Shown in pieces: positions 1 through 9,299 of a stretch of DNA of 64,000 nucleotides. Numbering within the stretch: position 1 is the stretch's first letter; each line of letters begins with the position of its first letter. The stretch spans positions 272,485,906 to 272,549,905 of the forward strand of contig NC_057796.1 of the NCBI RefSeq assembly GCF_018294505.1, given 5' to 3'. A program made the translations under genes and the position numbers. The DNA comes from Triticum aestivum. Taxonomy: Eukaryota; Streptophyta; Magnoliopsida; Poales; Poaceae. The notes beneath the pieces were generated by a model that saw only the letters and a program-made list of their open reading frames with translations, did no database searches and was not told the DNA's origin.

Positions 1-963
1 AGAAGGAGCCCAAACTCCGTAATGGCATGCAGATCTTTGTTAAGATCTACTTCACGCTTCTCCAAGCCAACAATCAAGTGCTAAAAGGAACAGGTCCAAG
101 TCGCTCGGCAACGACCCGAGGCAGCCGACACACGAGAATGACTACACCCAGCAATGAATCATGCAGTTGGCCCGCACCCGGCAAGCGTTGACAGCAAGCC
201 ACCACACCCCACATGTCGTACAACTGTTTTGTGAGTACATGCCTTTTGCGACACATGGCAGGGGCGCAGGCACGCCAGTGGAAGGAAAAGACACGAGGTA
301 TGAATCACCTCATTATTCACCGCATGGTGCACACCTGTCAGGATGCGTGTCACACCCAGATCCAGCAGCACCATGGGCGACGATGACAAGACAGACGATC
401 GTTCTCGGAGGCCAGAAGACGGTGACACTTCACCAAGCATTTAATGAAGTCACCTACCTTCTCCATGGTAGGTGGCCTCTACTGTAGCAACTGTGATGTC
501 CCTTACAAGTATAAAAGGAGAACCTAGCTACACGAGGGGAGAACAACCTTTCTACACACACACCGGACTGGATATACTCCAGGGTAGGGTTGGACACTTG
601 GTAGAACCCATATAGGAGTAGCACTACTCCCTCCATTCCTGGAAAGACTTGTAGCTCCCTGTCCACCAAATAAACCACACACAAAGCATGAGTAGGGTGT
701 TACGCAACCATGCGGCCTGAATCTGGGTAGATCGTTGTGTCCCTTTTTGTGCATTTCTCGTTGAGATAGATTCACACCTTGCGCCCCATCTACGAATCAG
801 CAAGGACGTTTTCAGTCATTGGTGTCTCGCGTGTGTCCTAGACATGCGTGACAACAACGGACGCCTATGTGAGATTATGCCATGAATGATCATAGTTATA
901 ATTTGCGCTATTCTGTCAATTTCCCAATAGTAATTTGTCTACCATGCCACTACATGCTTTAGA
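1..963 (+). repeat. LTR-like sequence with TATA box, unassigned
   Basis: I see no supported gene here. A TATA-like TATAAAAGG at 511-519 is followed by a stretch with CTACACAC runs, and by GTAGGGTGTTACGC and GGCCTGAATCTGGGTAGATCG near 691-735. Triticeae gypsy LTRs often carry this kind of order (TATA, R region, then a GTAGGGTATTACG...CCGAACCTGGGTA word), so I infer a worn LTR fragment. No TG...CA ends or target-site duplication could be fixed, and the left side is cut by the window edge. Confidence 0.35.
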
Positions 964-1298
964 TAGAGATGCCACTAGTGAACCTATGGCCCCCAGGTCT
1001 ATTTTCCATCAATACAAAAACTCTTACAATTTTCTCTTTACTATTTTGCCGCTTTGCCCTATCACTATTTGCTTTTAATCTTGTAACTAGCAAGAACAAG
1101 GGGATTGACAACCTCATTCCTATTGCTGGGTGCAAGCAATTTTATCTATTTGTGTGCAAGCACTGCTAATGTTGTTAGCTTGATGACTCCTACTGATTCG
1201 ATAAACCTTACTTCTTAACTGAGTGAAATAGTATATGTTGTCGTGCTACATCACCTTTCCTCTTCGGGGAATCCAACAACTTGTACAGGAATAGCAGA
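964..1298 (+). repeat. Decayed 3' end of an LTR related to the one at 63029-64000
   Basis: This stretch matches the reverse complement of about 63029-63420 in word order: GGGGATTGACAACC, GGGTGCAAGCAATT, a CTCCTACTG-GATTCGATA-ACCTT block, AACTGAGTGAAATA, then CTACATCACCTTTCCTCTTC and a TAGCA end near 1298. It is much more diverged than the right-hand copy, with several small gaps. It is therefore an old LTR end in the + orientation. The next 200 bases hold a short gag- or leader-like reading frame that shifts frame in an A-rich run (DEHDMFSPPTNEE near 1305-1345), probably the start of the dead element's internal region. Confidence 0.5.
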
Positions 1299-1519
1299 AG
1301 AATTTGATGAACATGATATGTTTAGTCCCCCTACTAATGAAGAAGTTATAAAAGAAAAAAATATGATTGTGATAGACATGACAATCTTCATGATTCAAGT
1401 GATGAAGATGATGCACTTGATGAAAATATTGTTTTACAAATTCAATAACAGTTCATCAAATTCAAACTTTCAAATTGTGATTTTTTTTTACAAATTCGTT
1501 AGTCCTTTTGGCAGTTGAG

Positions 1520-1880
1520 AATAGTTTTATGAATTCAGGAACTTTTTTGAATCGTGAACATTTTTGAATTCACGAACATTTTTACAAGTCACACACATTT
1601 TTTGAAATCTTGAATATTTTTAAAATCATGATTTCTTTAAAACCCATGAAATTTTTGGAATTCGCAAACATTATTTCAATTACACGAACATTTTTTCAAA
1701 TTCGGTAACATTTTTTGAATTCATGAACATTTTTTAAATTCGAGATCTTTTTTCAATTCATGGACATTTTACAAATTCAGGAACACTTTTCCAAACTCAT
1801 GAACATTTCTTGAATTTCAGAAAGTAATTAAATTCACAAATATTTGGAACTCGGTTTTACTTGAAATCCTGAACATTTTT
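1520..1880. repeat. AT-rich array of GAACATTTTTT-AATTCATG words
   Basis: A degenerate tandem array of roughly 20-30 bp units reading CATGAACATTTTT(T)GAATT on the + strand. No unit is exact. It belongs to the same class of array as 8160-8570, 9300-10110 and 10930-11560 but is in the opposite orientation to the first two. Function unknown. Such arrays often form the inner arms of large non-autonomous DNA elements in grasses, but no terminal repeats could be fixed here. Confidence 0.6.
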
Positions 1881-1924
1881 ATTGATGCAAAAAGAAACAA
1901 AAACGAAAAAAATGAAGGAAAATA

Positions 1925-1995
1925 AAATAGGGGCACCCCTCCCAACACGGGCTTGCCAAAAGTCATGCGTGTGCAAGCGAGTGGTGTGCGATGAC
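1925..1995. other. Small GC-rich island with a GCTTGC/GCAAGC hairpin
   Basis: A GC-rich island inside otherwise AT-rich arrays. GGCTTGCC at about 1950 can pair with GTGCAAGC at about 1971. It sits where the neighbouring arrays switch from GAACATTTTT words (left) to AAAAATGTTAAAC words (right). It is comparable with the islands at 7800-8010, 10590-10745 and 11575-11720. Confidence 0.4.
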
Positions 1996-2010
1996 AATGT
2001 ATTCAAAACA

Positions 2011-2690
2011 TGTTAAACTCCTATTTGAAAAATGTTAAACGTGTATTTGAAAAATGTACTTGACATATACGAAAAATGTAGAATGAAAACTAAAAGAAAG
2101 AAAACAAAAGAATTGTGAATCTTGTATTTGTAAAAATGTTAAACAAGCACTTGAAAAATGTTGAAAAGTTGTATAGAAAAAATGTTGACCATGTATTAAA
2201 AAATCATAAACTCTTATTTGAAATTTTTAAACGTGTACTTGAGAAATGTTCTTGACATATACAAAATATGCATAATGAAAACTAAAAGAAAGAAAAGGAA
2301 AACAATGAAAATCGGAAAAATCAAAGAAAAATAAAACCAAAGTAACAAATGCAAAAAGAATGAATAATCAGTGAAAATCAATAAAGAGATAAAGATTAAC
2401 AAAAAATGTTGAAAACCAAGAAAGAAACAAAAAAATCAAAGAAAAGAAGAAGGAAATGAGTAAGAAAAGAAAAACCAATAAAAATGAAAACACAAAGAAA
2501 ACCCGATAAAAATGAAAACACAAAGAAAAACCATAAGATGAAACAGAAAAAGCCTGAGAAGAAATAAGAAAACCAAACAAAAAATAAAATAAAATGAGAA
2601 AAAGGAAAAAAGGAGAGGACCAAATAAAAATGAAGCAAAAAAAGAAGAGAGAAAAAGGCAGAATAAAATGAGAAATCGGGAAAAACCAAT
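2011..2690. repeat. AT-rich array (AAAAATGTTAAAC) then purine-rich tract
   Basis: From 2011 to about 2240 there are degenerate units of TGAAAAATGTTAAACGTGTATT. These are the reverse complement of the TTCAACATTTTTCAAATAC units at 5770-6150 and 7370-7650. From about 2260 to 2690 the + strand is almost pure A/G-rich AAAGAAA sequence. The long minus-strand frames here are low complexity and are not genes. Confidence 0.6.
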
Positions 2691-3139
2691 GGAAATTTGG
2701 CTCGTTTTGCCTCAAGTATGTCGCGCCCTAGCACTATGTCAAGAACTCGACGCTTGCTCGCTGGTTAGCACCGCAACTAAGTATCGAGGATACCATGGAT
2801 CTAATCCCCTGCGAGCTCCCTTTATATTCGCCTATTACCATTCCAATGTTCGCGTGCCCAGTTGGCTATGCGAGTCGCTATTTCCTTTAGCGAGAGCAGA
2901 TTCCATCTTGCTTAAGACGAGATACAACCCCCTTGAGGACTATTTCTCGCATTAAGCCAGAGACCCAGGAAGTGTCGCGTCGAAAATTTTAAAAAGTGCG
3001 TACACACGAATTAGAGAAAACGAGCAACCGGTCTTACACACGCATGCATGTAGTTTTGTGGTCTAAATTTTGTCTTTATTCGTGACGTGGCATGTACTAC
3101 TAGGATGGTCACACAGCCAAGACACCGTATTATTCCATG
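2691..3139. other. Unassigned spacer
   Basis: Mixed-composition sequence with no recognisable gene, terminal repeat or homology to other parts of the window. It links the purine-rich tract to the left arm of the long inverted repeat. Confidence 0.3.
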
Positions 3140-5420
3140 GATGCGCATGTCCATTTATTCGGGTTTTCAAATTTTTAAAAAGTCATATCTTTTTAACCGT
3201 GCTTCGGAATTTAGATCCGTTTTCACTATTGGAATTCTCGCGACGAGATCTTTGAAACTAGATCCCGCATTGGTATGTTGTGACGAAATTTTTTTGATGC
3301 CAACTTTGATACTATGTTGTGCAACTCTATTACTACATGGTGCAACTTTAGTACCAGATTGTGCAACTATTTTGAAAACCAAGTTTGCAGCTGCATGATC
3401 CAAATTCTTATGATATTGCAACAAAGAAACCATGACAACCAACTTTTTATGACGTGCAACTAGTCTACTACCTCGGCCAACTACCTAGTAGTCGATGTGC
3501 AACCCCCTCCTCTCTACTCGTGGATGATGTAGTTTTTCACTACTGGCACACCATGCCCGACCTACCCTATCAGCTATATGTAGAACTTAGTCTGTTATTT
3601 CACTAACTTGCTAGTAGTTGATGTGCAACTCCTTCCCTTCGCTACTTGCGGATATGTAGTTTCAGTTGGCAGGGGTAAAAAGCGAAGTTGCACATAGTCT
3701 GCTTGTGGTTGGCCTGGTCAACAGATAAATTTGCACATCTCATTGTTGGGGATTTGTTGGATGGTGAAAAAGTTGTACATCCATGAGACCATGAGGGTAG
3801 AAAAAAGTTGTCTATAGACGACAACCTAACGTTCCGCATCTCGGTAGTTGGGGTGGCGCATCTCAGTAGTTGGGGTGGGTGGGACGGGATGCTAGCAGTG
3901 CAAACTACACATCCATGAGATATGGAAAAAAGTTGCACATCGACTGTTAGACAGTTGACCGGGGTAGTATCCGAAGTTGCACATCCATTACTAGGCAGTT
4001 AGCCATGGTAGCAAACAATGAAAATTACACTTCCAACTAGAGGGAAAAAGTTGCACATTGACTATCAGGCAGTTGACTAGAGCAGCAGACGGAATTGCAC
4101 ATCTCACTTGATAGTGGGTAGTTTGGGGCGAGGTCCCATCAGTGAAAACGTCATGTCCATGGGTAGACAAAGTTGCACATCGACTACTATGTAGTTGCAC
4201 ATCGACAGCTAGGCAGTTGCATAAAACGGGGACAAAATTGCACCAAAAAAAGTTTGTCGAAACATACTGATGCGGGATCTACTTTTGAAGAGCACGTCAC
4301 GAGAATTCCAATGGTGAAAGCGGATCTGAATTTCAATGTTCAGTTCAAAAGTTATGGCTTTTCTAAAGTTTTGAAATCCAAATAAAGTGCATTCACACCT
4401 GTTCGCACGTATGCTTTTGCAATTTTGTCTAAACACGTGCATGGTCTTTGGCATTTTCTTTCTAGGAGAATAGAATATTTCCTAATTTATTTAATTAGGA
4501 CAGAAATATACTAAAAAAAGAAAGGCTGCTCTGGAGTGCTACCGGGCCAACTACCTAGTAGTCGATGTGCAACCCCCTCCTCTATACTCGTGGATGATGT
4601 AGTTTTTCACTACTGGCACACCATGCCCGACCTACCCTATCAGCTATATGTAGAACATAGTTTGTTATTTCACTAACTTGCTAGTAGTTGATGTGCAACT
4701 CCTTCCCTTCGCTACTTGCGGATATGTAGTTTCAGTTGGCAGGGGTAAAAGGCGAAGTTGCACATAGTCTGCTTGTGGTTGGCCAGGTCAACAGATAAAT
4801 TTGCACATCTCATTGGTGGGGATTTGTTGGATGGTGAAAAAGTTGTACATCCATGAGACCATGAGGGTAGAAAAAAGTTGTCTATGGACAACAACCTAAC
4901 GTTCCGCATCTCAGTAGTTGGGGTGGTGCATCTCAGTAGTTGGGGTGGGTGGGACGGGATGCTAGCAGTGCAAACTACACATCCATGAGATACGGGAAAA
5001 AGTTGCACATCGACTGTTAGACAGTTGACCGGGGTAGTATCCGAAGTTGCACATCCATTACTAGGCAGTTAGCCATGGTAGCAAACAATGAAAATTACAC
5101 TTCCAACCAGAGGGTAAAAGTTGCACATTGACTATCAGGCAGTTGACTGGAGCAGCAGACGGAATTGCACATCTCACTTGATAGTGGGTAGTTTGGGGCG
5201 AGGTCCCATCACTGAAAACGTCACGTTCATGGGTAGACAAAGTTGCACATCGACAGCTAGGCAGTTGCATAAAACGGGGACAAAATTGCACCCAAAAAAG
5301 TTTGTCGAAACATACTCATGCCGGATCTACTTTTGAAGAGCACGTCACGAGGATTCCAACGATGAAAGCGGATCTGAATTTCGATATTCAGTTCAAAAGT
5401 TATGGCTTTTTTAAAATCCA
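3140..5420. repeat. Compound long-inverted-repeat element with three arms
   Basis: Three related ~150-bp arms occur: arm A at about 3140-3303, arm B at about 4238-4400 and arm C at about 5287-5420. Arms B and C are direct copies of each other and both are the reverse complement of arm A. Shared words are TTGGAATTCTCG-GACG (arm A) against CGT-CACGAGAATTCCAA (arm B), and AGATCCCGCAT against ATGCGGGATCT. Identity of arm A to arm B is roughly three quarters by eye. Between the arms lies sequence rich in GTTGCACATCGAC and GTGCAACT words. The structure resembles a foldback or long-TIR DNA element that gained an extra interior-plus-right-arm unit. No transposase is present. Confidence 0.6.
3476..4439 (+). 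repeat. Direct repeat unit 1 (pairs with 4546-5478)
   Basis: First copy of a ~950-bp direct duplication, offset 1,070 bp from the second. It begins GCCAACTACCTAGTAGTCG and ends at ...TCTAAACACGTG. Identity to the second copy is very high, with scattered single-base changes. This copy has an extra ~22 bp with CTACTATGTAGTTGCACATCG at about 4180-4203, and an extra AGTTTTGA near 4367 inside arm B. Confidence 0.85.
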
Positions 5421-5478
5421 AATAAAGTGCATTCACACCTGTTCGCACGTATGCTTTTGCAATTTTGTCTAAACACGT
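4546..5478 (+). repeat. Direct repeat unit 2 (pairs with 3476-4439)
   Basis: Second copy of the duplication. The 106 bp between the units (4440-4545) contain GAAAGGCTG just before this copy, and the same word follows its end at 5480. The duplicated block may therefore originally have been bounded by that word, which would fit unequal recombination or a replication-slip origin. Confidence 0.85.
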
Positions 5479-5639
5479 GAGAAAGGCTGACCCATTTTTC
5501 CGCGCACAACTGAAGGAAAAGAGAAGGGAAAAGGGGAGGCGACGGATCGATCCCTGATTGTCGAGTACGAACCAAGCACAAGAAGCCACCGCGCTCGCGC
5601 ACTACTCATTTGATTAAGGGGACGCGACCTTCTTTGAAG

Positions 5640-6150
5640 CAAGTCGAGATGGTGTTCTCCCTTTTTACTTTTTACTTTTTTATTCTCCGTTTTTTTTCTT
5701 CTCCGTTTTTTTTCTTTTTCCTTCTCCTTCTCCGTTTTTGTCTGTTTTTTTTTGCTTTTTATTCTATATTCTTGTATACATGATCAACATTTTTTCACAT
5801 ACTTATTCAACATTTTTTCAAATACTTATTCAACATTTTTCAAATACGTTCTCAACATTTTTGTTGTTCTTCTTCATTTTTTGCTTGGTTTTCTTTTTCC
5901 ATCTTCATTTTTTGCTTCTCCTTTGTTTCTTCTTATGTTTGTTTTCGTTTTCACTAAATTTCTGTACATGTCAAAAACATTTTTTGTAACAAGTGATCAA
6001 CCCTTTTTGTATACACGTTCAACATTGTCCGAACGCTATTCAACACTTTTCAAAAATGTGTTCAACATTTTCATAGCTATTCAAAAAAATAAAATACTTG
6101 ATCAACATTTTTAATACTTATTCAACATTTTCAAATACTTGTTCAACAAA
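5640..6150. repeat. T-rich tract and TTCAACATTTTT array (left of LINE-a)
   Basis: A TTTTTACTTTTT/CTCCGTTTTTT tract (5660-5750) is followed by degenerate units of TTCAACATTTTTCAAATACTTA up to the poly-T of the LINE insertion. The same units in the same orientation resume at 7370, so the LINE landed inside one array. Confidence 0.65.
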
Positions 6151-7357
6151 TTTTTTTTTAGAACAGAGTAGGACACCTACTCAGAAGGGGCCGTACCTTC
6201 AGATAACATAACAGATCGTAAGCTAGGTGGGACATCTGCGACCATCACTTGATCACCCTGCTCCCAGTCAACGCCGCTAGACCATGCGCCAAGGCATTTC
6301 TCTGTCGCTTCACCCAGCAGACATTGCATGCAGCAAAGGCAACCATAGCCTTCTTAATATCCATGATCAGTCCAAAATGAGGAGATCGGGGAGGCTGCTG
6401 GTTAGATAACTCCGAAACGATGCTTTGGCTATCCATCTCAAGCACCACCTCTCCAGTATAATACTTGGCCACTTCTCGAAGACCCATCAGAGCAGCCCGG
6501 GCCTCGGCTTCCTCCGCATTACGGCATTTCGGAATCTTTTTGCAGGCCGATAGGAGGACTGAGCCTCTATGATCACGTAACACAGCACCCGCTGCACTCT
6601 CTCCTGATTCCTCATGGAAGGTGGCGTCAGTGTTGATTTTGGCCGTTCCTCGTACCGGGGGCCTCCACTTACCTCCTGGATCGCCATCAGTATGCATGCA
6701 ATTATCTTCCTTCCTCCATGCCTTCTTCTTTCCTTCCGCCCCGTCAATAGCTTCAGATGCATTTCCGAATTCTTCCTCGTACTGTTTTAGAAACAACACA
6801 GAGCCCCTGATGGTCTCTTTGCCATTGTTCCTTATGCAATCCTCTCTCAGATGCCAACACCGCCATAGCAGAAGCAGTGTTTTTGCACGCACCTCCTCAT
6901 TCTCAGTATCCAAAACAACTTGCAGCCAATCATCCCCTGTATACCACAGTTTGTTCTCTGCTGGGAGGTGCCAATAATCCCTCATTGCCGCTCTCAAGCC
7001 CCTACTCTTGGTACACATAATAACTGCATGGTGCTCATCTTCTATACCATTTCCGCAAATGCTACAAGTGACATCCACTTCCAAGGTTCTCTTCCACTTA
7101 TTTTTCTTTGTGGCAAGAGTGTTAGTGGCTACCCTCCAAGCAAAAATGCGTACCTTCCCGGGAACTTTCGCTTTCCAGATAAGGTCCCAGATACTGCGGT
7201 CATTAGGTTCTCTGTTGGAACTCGAGGGGTTTTGTTCCACTTGGCTGAGCTTTGCTGCAGCTAGCTTGTACGCACTCCTGACCGAGAAAATACCATTCTT
7301 CTCGTAATGCCAACCAATGCAATCTTCCACGTTCGATGAGGGGATGCTGATCTTGCA
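6151..7357 (-). mobile_element. LINE-a: 5'-truncated non-LTR retrotransposon
   Basis: A minus-strand retroposed fragment. Its poly-A tail is the T9 run at 6151-6159, followed by a short 3' UTR and the C-terminal part of ORF2. Homology to LINE ORF2 ends near 7357 in the middle of the region between RT and zf-RVT, which is the usual 5' truncation. The flanks are TTCAACATTTTT repeats, so the apparent target-site duplication (GTTCAACA on both sides) cannot be told from the array itself. Such truncation is typical of target-primed reverse transcription that stops early. Confidence 0.75.
6245..7330 (-). CDS. LINE ORF2 C-terminus: zf-RVT and RNase H domains
   Basis: Frame of 361 residues with no stop. 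It opens with WHYEKNGIFSVRSAYKLA, the region that precedes zf-RVT in plant LINEs. Residues about 48-150 hold the zinc-binding RT-associated domain (IWKAKVPGKVRIFAWR, then C-x2-C-GNGIEDE-HH). Residues about 228-355 hold an RVT_3-type RNase H with DAT, EAEARAAL, EMDSQSIV and the N-ALAHGLA tail. There is no RT domain, so it is a truncated copy. The frame stays open upstream of the first Met to about 7357, and the Met is only the first in frame. The uninterrupted frame suggests a fairly recent insertion. It is unlikely to be a functional gene. Confidence 0.8.
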   Translation of the reverse strand: MEDCIGWHYEKNGIFSVRSAYKLAAAKLSQVEQNPSSSNREPNDRSIWDLIWKAKVPGKVRIFAWRVATNTLATKKNKWKRTLEVDVTCSICGNGIEDEHHAVIMCTKSRGLRAAMRDYWHLPAENKLWYTGDDWLQVVLDTENEEVRAKTLLLLWRCWHLREDCIRNNGKETIRGSVLFLKQYEEEFGNASEAIDGAEGKKKAWRKEDNCMHTDGDPGGKWRPPVRGTAKINTDATFHEESGESAAGAVLRDHRGSVLLSACKKIPKCRNAEEAEARAALMGLREVAKYYTGEVVLEMDSQSIVSELSNQQPPRSPHFGLIMDIKKAMVAFAACNVCWVKRQRNALAHGLAALTGSRVIK

Positions 7358-7369
7358 TTTTTCATATGC

Positions 7370-7660
7370 TCGTTCAACATTTTTTAATACCTATTCAACA
7401 TTTTTCAAATACTTGTTCAACATTTTAAATACTTATTCAATATTTTCAAATCCTTGTTCAACATTTTTCAAAAAAAATCATTTTTTTTTAAAACTTGATC
7501 AACATTTTTCATATACTCGATAACATTTTTAAATACCTATTTAACATTTTTAATACTTCTTCAACATTTTTATAATACCCATTCAACATTTTTCAAATTC
7601 TACTCAACATTTTTAATACTTATTCAACATTTTTACAAATGTGTCTTTGAAGTGTTTGTG
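7370..7660. repeat. TTCAACATTTTT array (right of LINE-a)
   Basis: Degenerate ~20-bp units of TTCAACATTTTTAATACTTA in the same orientation as 5770-6150, continuing the array split by the LINE. Confidence 0.65.

Positions 7661-7713
<53 letters not shown>
7661..7713. repeat. (TA)n microsatellite
   Basis: About 26 uninterrupted TA dinucleotides directly after the TTCAACATTTTT array. Confidence 0.95.
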
Positions 7714-7716
<3 letters not shown>

Positions 7717-7799
7717 TATTTTGAAATATAAACAAAAGTAAGAAGGAAAAATGAAAAAAAACATGAAAAACAAAACAAAACAGAGAAACAGACTGGTGT

Positions 7800-8012
7800 T
7801 GCTGGGCTGCCTAGTCGCTCGCGCGCTTCAGCGAGTCGGACGCCTCGACTCGCTGAACGCGAGGAATAGAGCGGGTTCCTATATGGCGCATAGGGCGCCC
7901 CCGAGCGACCGGGCGCGCACCCACCCCCCAGGAGCCCATAGTCGGCGCCTTCAGCACCGGTTAGGACAACCTGGCGCCTGCACGTTTCTTGATTGGGCTG
8001 GTTCGAATCTGG
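7800..8012. other. GC-rich island with a perfect 12-bp hairpin and a B-box-like T arm
   Basis: A sharply GC-rich block inside AT-rich arrays. TTCAGCGAGTCG pairs perfectly with CGACTCGCTGAA across a 7-base loop (GACGCCT) at about 7827-7857. Near 7993-8016, GGGCT-GGTTCGAATC-TGGCCC looks like a tRNA T arm and contains a good pol III B box. No reading frame is convincing. Confidence 0.5.
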
Positions 8013-8049
8013 CCCATTACCTGCTAACAAAGGAAAAAGTGAAAAAAAA

Positions 8050-8130
8050 CAGTGGGAGAGCGGGGTCTCGAACTCACTATCTCATGTCTACATGAAGGAA
8101 CATGACAACCACTAGACCAACCTGCTATTG
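8050..8130 (-). other. tRNA-like module (pol III A and B boxes), not a tRNA gene
   Basis: On the minus strand the order is GCAGGTTGGTCTAGTGG, spacer, GAGTTCGAGACCCCGCTC. The A-box-like TGGTCTAGTGG lies at 8109-8119 and the B-box-like GAGTTCGAGACC at about 8064-8075. The spacing is close to a tRNA's. The acceptor stem does not pair well and I see no clean anticodon arm, so I call it a tRNA-derived or tRNA-like module. A second, + strand module lies at 9140-9205. Confidence 0.4.
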
Positions 8131-8159
8131 GTGTCAAATAACAGAAAACTGTTATAGTT

Positions 8160-8570
8160 ATTGCTTTTAATAAAACGTTCACTTAAATATAAAACTACTT
8201 GAAAAGTTCATTGGTTTTGAAAAAGTTCACAAAAAATGAAAAAAAATTCATAGATTTTCAGAAAGGTTCACAATTTTTTTAAAGTTCATCTAAGTCGAAA
8301 GAAGTTCATCAAAATTTGAAAAAAGTTCATTGAATTTGAAATAGTTCATCAAATTTTTGAAAAATTTCACTGAATTTGAAATACAGTTCATCGAATTTGC
8401 AAAATAGTTCATCCATTTAAAAAAATCAAAATTTGAAAAAAGTTCACTGATTTTGAAGAAATGTTCATGGATATGAGGGAAAGTTCATGGACTTCGTAAA
8501 AAAGGTTCATCGATTTTGAAGAAAAAAGTTCATGATTTTTCTAAGAACCCACGCATTCAAAAAAGAGAAA
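8160..8570. repeat. GTTCATCAAATTTGAAAA array
   Basis: Degenerate tandem units of (A)AGTTCATCAAATTTGAAAAA. The polarity is opposite to the CATGAAC arrays at 1520-1880 and 10930-11560. Confidence 0.65.
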
Positions 8571-8589
8571 AAGGGAAATATGGAATAAG

Positions 8590-9026
8590 GATGGCGAGAC
8601 GGCGGCGACTCCCTGAAGATGAAATAAAGGTCTCCCCGCTTAGTCCCCGTTCCGGTGATGCGTCTAGCATCGTCGGTGGGCGTGTGGAGGTGTGTCTCCG
8701 ATGGATCTGTCTCTGGTGGATTTGCTCGGATCTGTTCGTCGTTCGACTTTGTTCATGTGTCTTCAAGTTGGATCCTTCTTATCTACACTCTTCATTGGCG
8801 GCGGTTGCTGTTCTGTTGCGTTGGTTCTACGGGGCCTTAGCACGACGACTTCCCGACTGTCTACTACAACAAGATTTGCCCGGCTCCGGCGAGGGAGGGG
8901 TGATGACAGCGCCGCGCCTTTGGCTCGCTTCAGCGCTTGTAGTCGTCGCTAGGTGGTCTACGAATCTGGATGTAATTTTTATTATTTCTAGTGTTCGTTG
9001 TACTACCATGATTGCAGATGAATAGA
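8590..9026 (+). mobile_element. Retroelement 3' end, related to 45739-46005
   Basis: From about 8780 to 9025 this stretch matches the reverse complement of 45778-46003 along its length: CTTCATTGGCGGC/CTTCATCGCCGGC, GACGACTTCCCGA, CGCTAGGTGGTCTA, GTAATTTTTATTATTTCTAG, then GATGAATAG. The other copy continues into AAGTTTTCTCGC plus a poly-A, so both are 3' ends of a retroposed element, probably a LINE 3' UTR. This copy is longer on the 5' side (back to about 8590) and has lost its tail. The frame running through it (8516-9025) has no domain. Confidence 0.5.
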
Positions 9027-9139
9027 GAAAGAGAAAAGCAAGGAAAAAAAGAAAAACCGAATGCAAACGTTCAGAAGGAAAAAAAAACAAGATGGAAGGA
9101 AGAAATAACAAGCTTAAAATGAATGTTTTTCACAATGTG

Positions 9140-9205
9140 CTTGGATGGCCGAATGGCTAGTGTCGTTCTCTTCGAACACAGAGGTCGCGGGTTCGAAGAT
9201 GACCC
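9140..9205 (+). other. tRNA-like module, + strand
   Basis: The A-box-like TGGCCGAATGGC lies at 9146-9157, and CGCGGGTTCGAAGA with a B-box-like GGGTTCGAA at 9189-9197. The leading GGATGGCCGAATGGC resembles the D arm of class II (Leu/Ser-like) tRNAs, but the 3' acceptor half is missing: the sequence runs into C8 and GGCGCTGAGCGC. It is not a working tRNA gene. It points away from the minus-strand module at 8050-8130. Confidence 0.4.
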
Positions 9206-9299
9206 CCCCCGGCGCTGAGCGCTCGTATGAGCCGGCCCATATCCCATTTATTTTTTTTTCGTTTTTTCTTTAGCTCTCTTTTTCCTTTTTTTCTTTTCT

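Noticed and set aside
29..50. MQIFVK, the start of ubiquitin, read near the left edge
   Set aside because: The next residues do not follow ubiquitin at all; six residues are a chance match.
8516..9025. 169-codon frame in the LINE-type 3' end
   Set aside because: It starts in the AT-rich array and runs through a 3' UTR-like sequence without a domain.
9140..9205. Possible functional tRNA gene
   Set aside because: The 3' acceptor half is absent and the sequence enters a C8 run; only A and B boxes remain.
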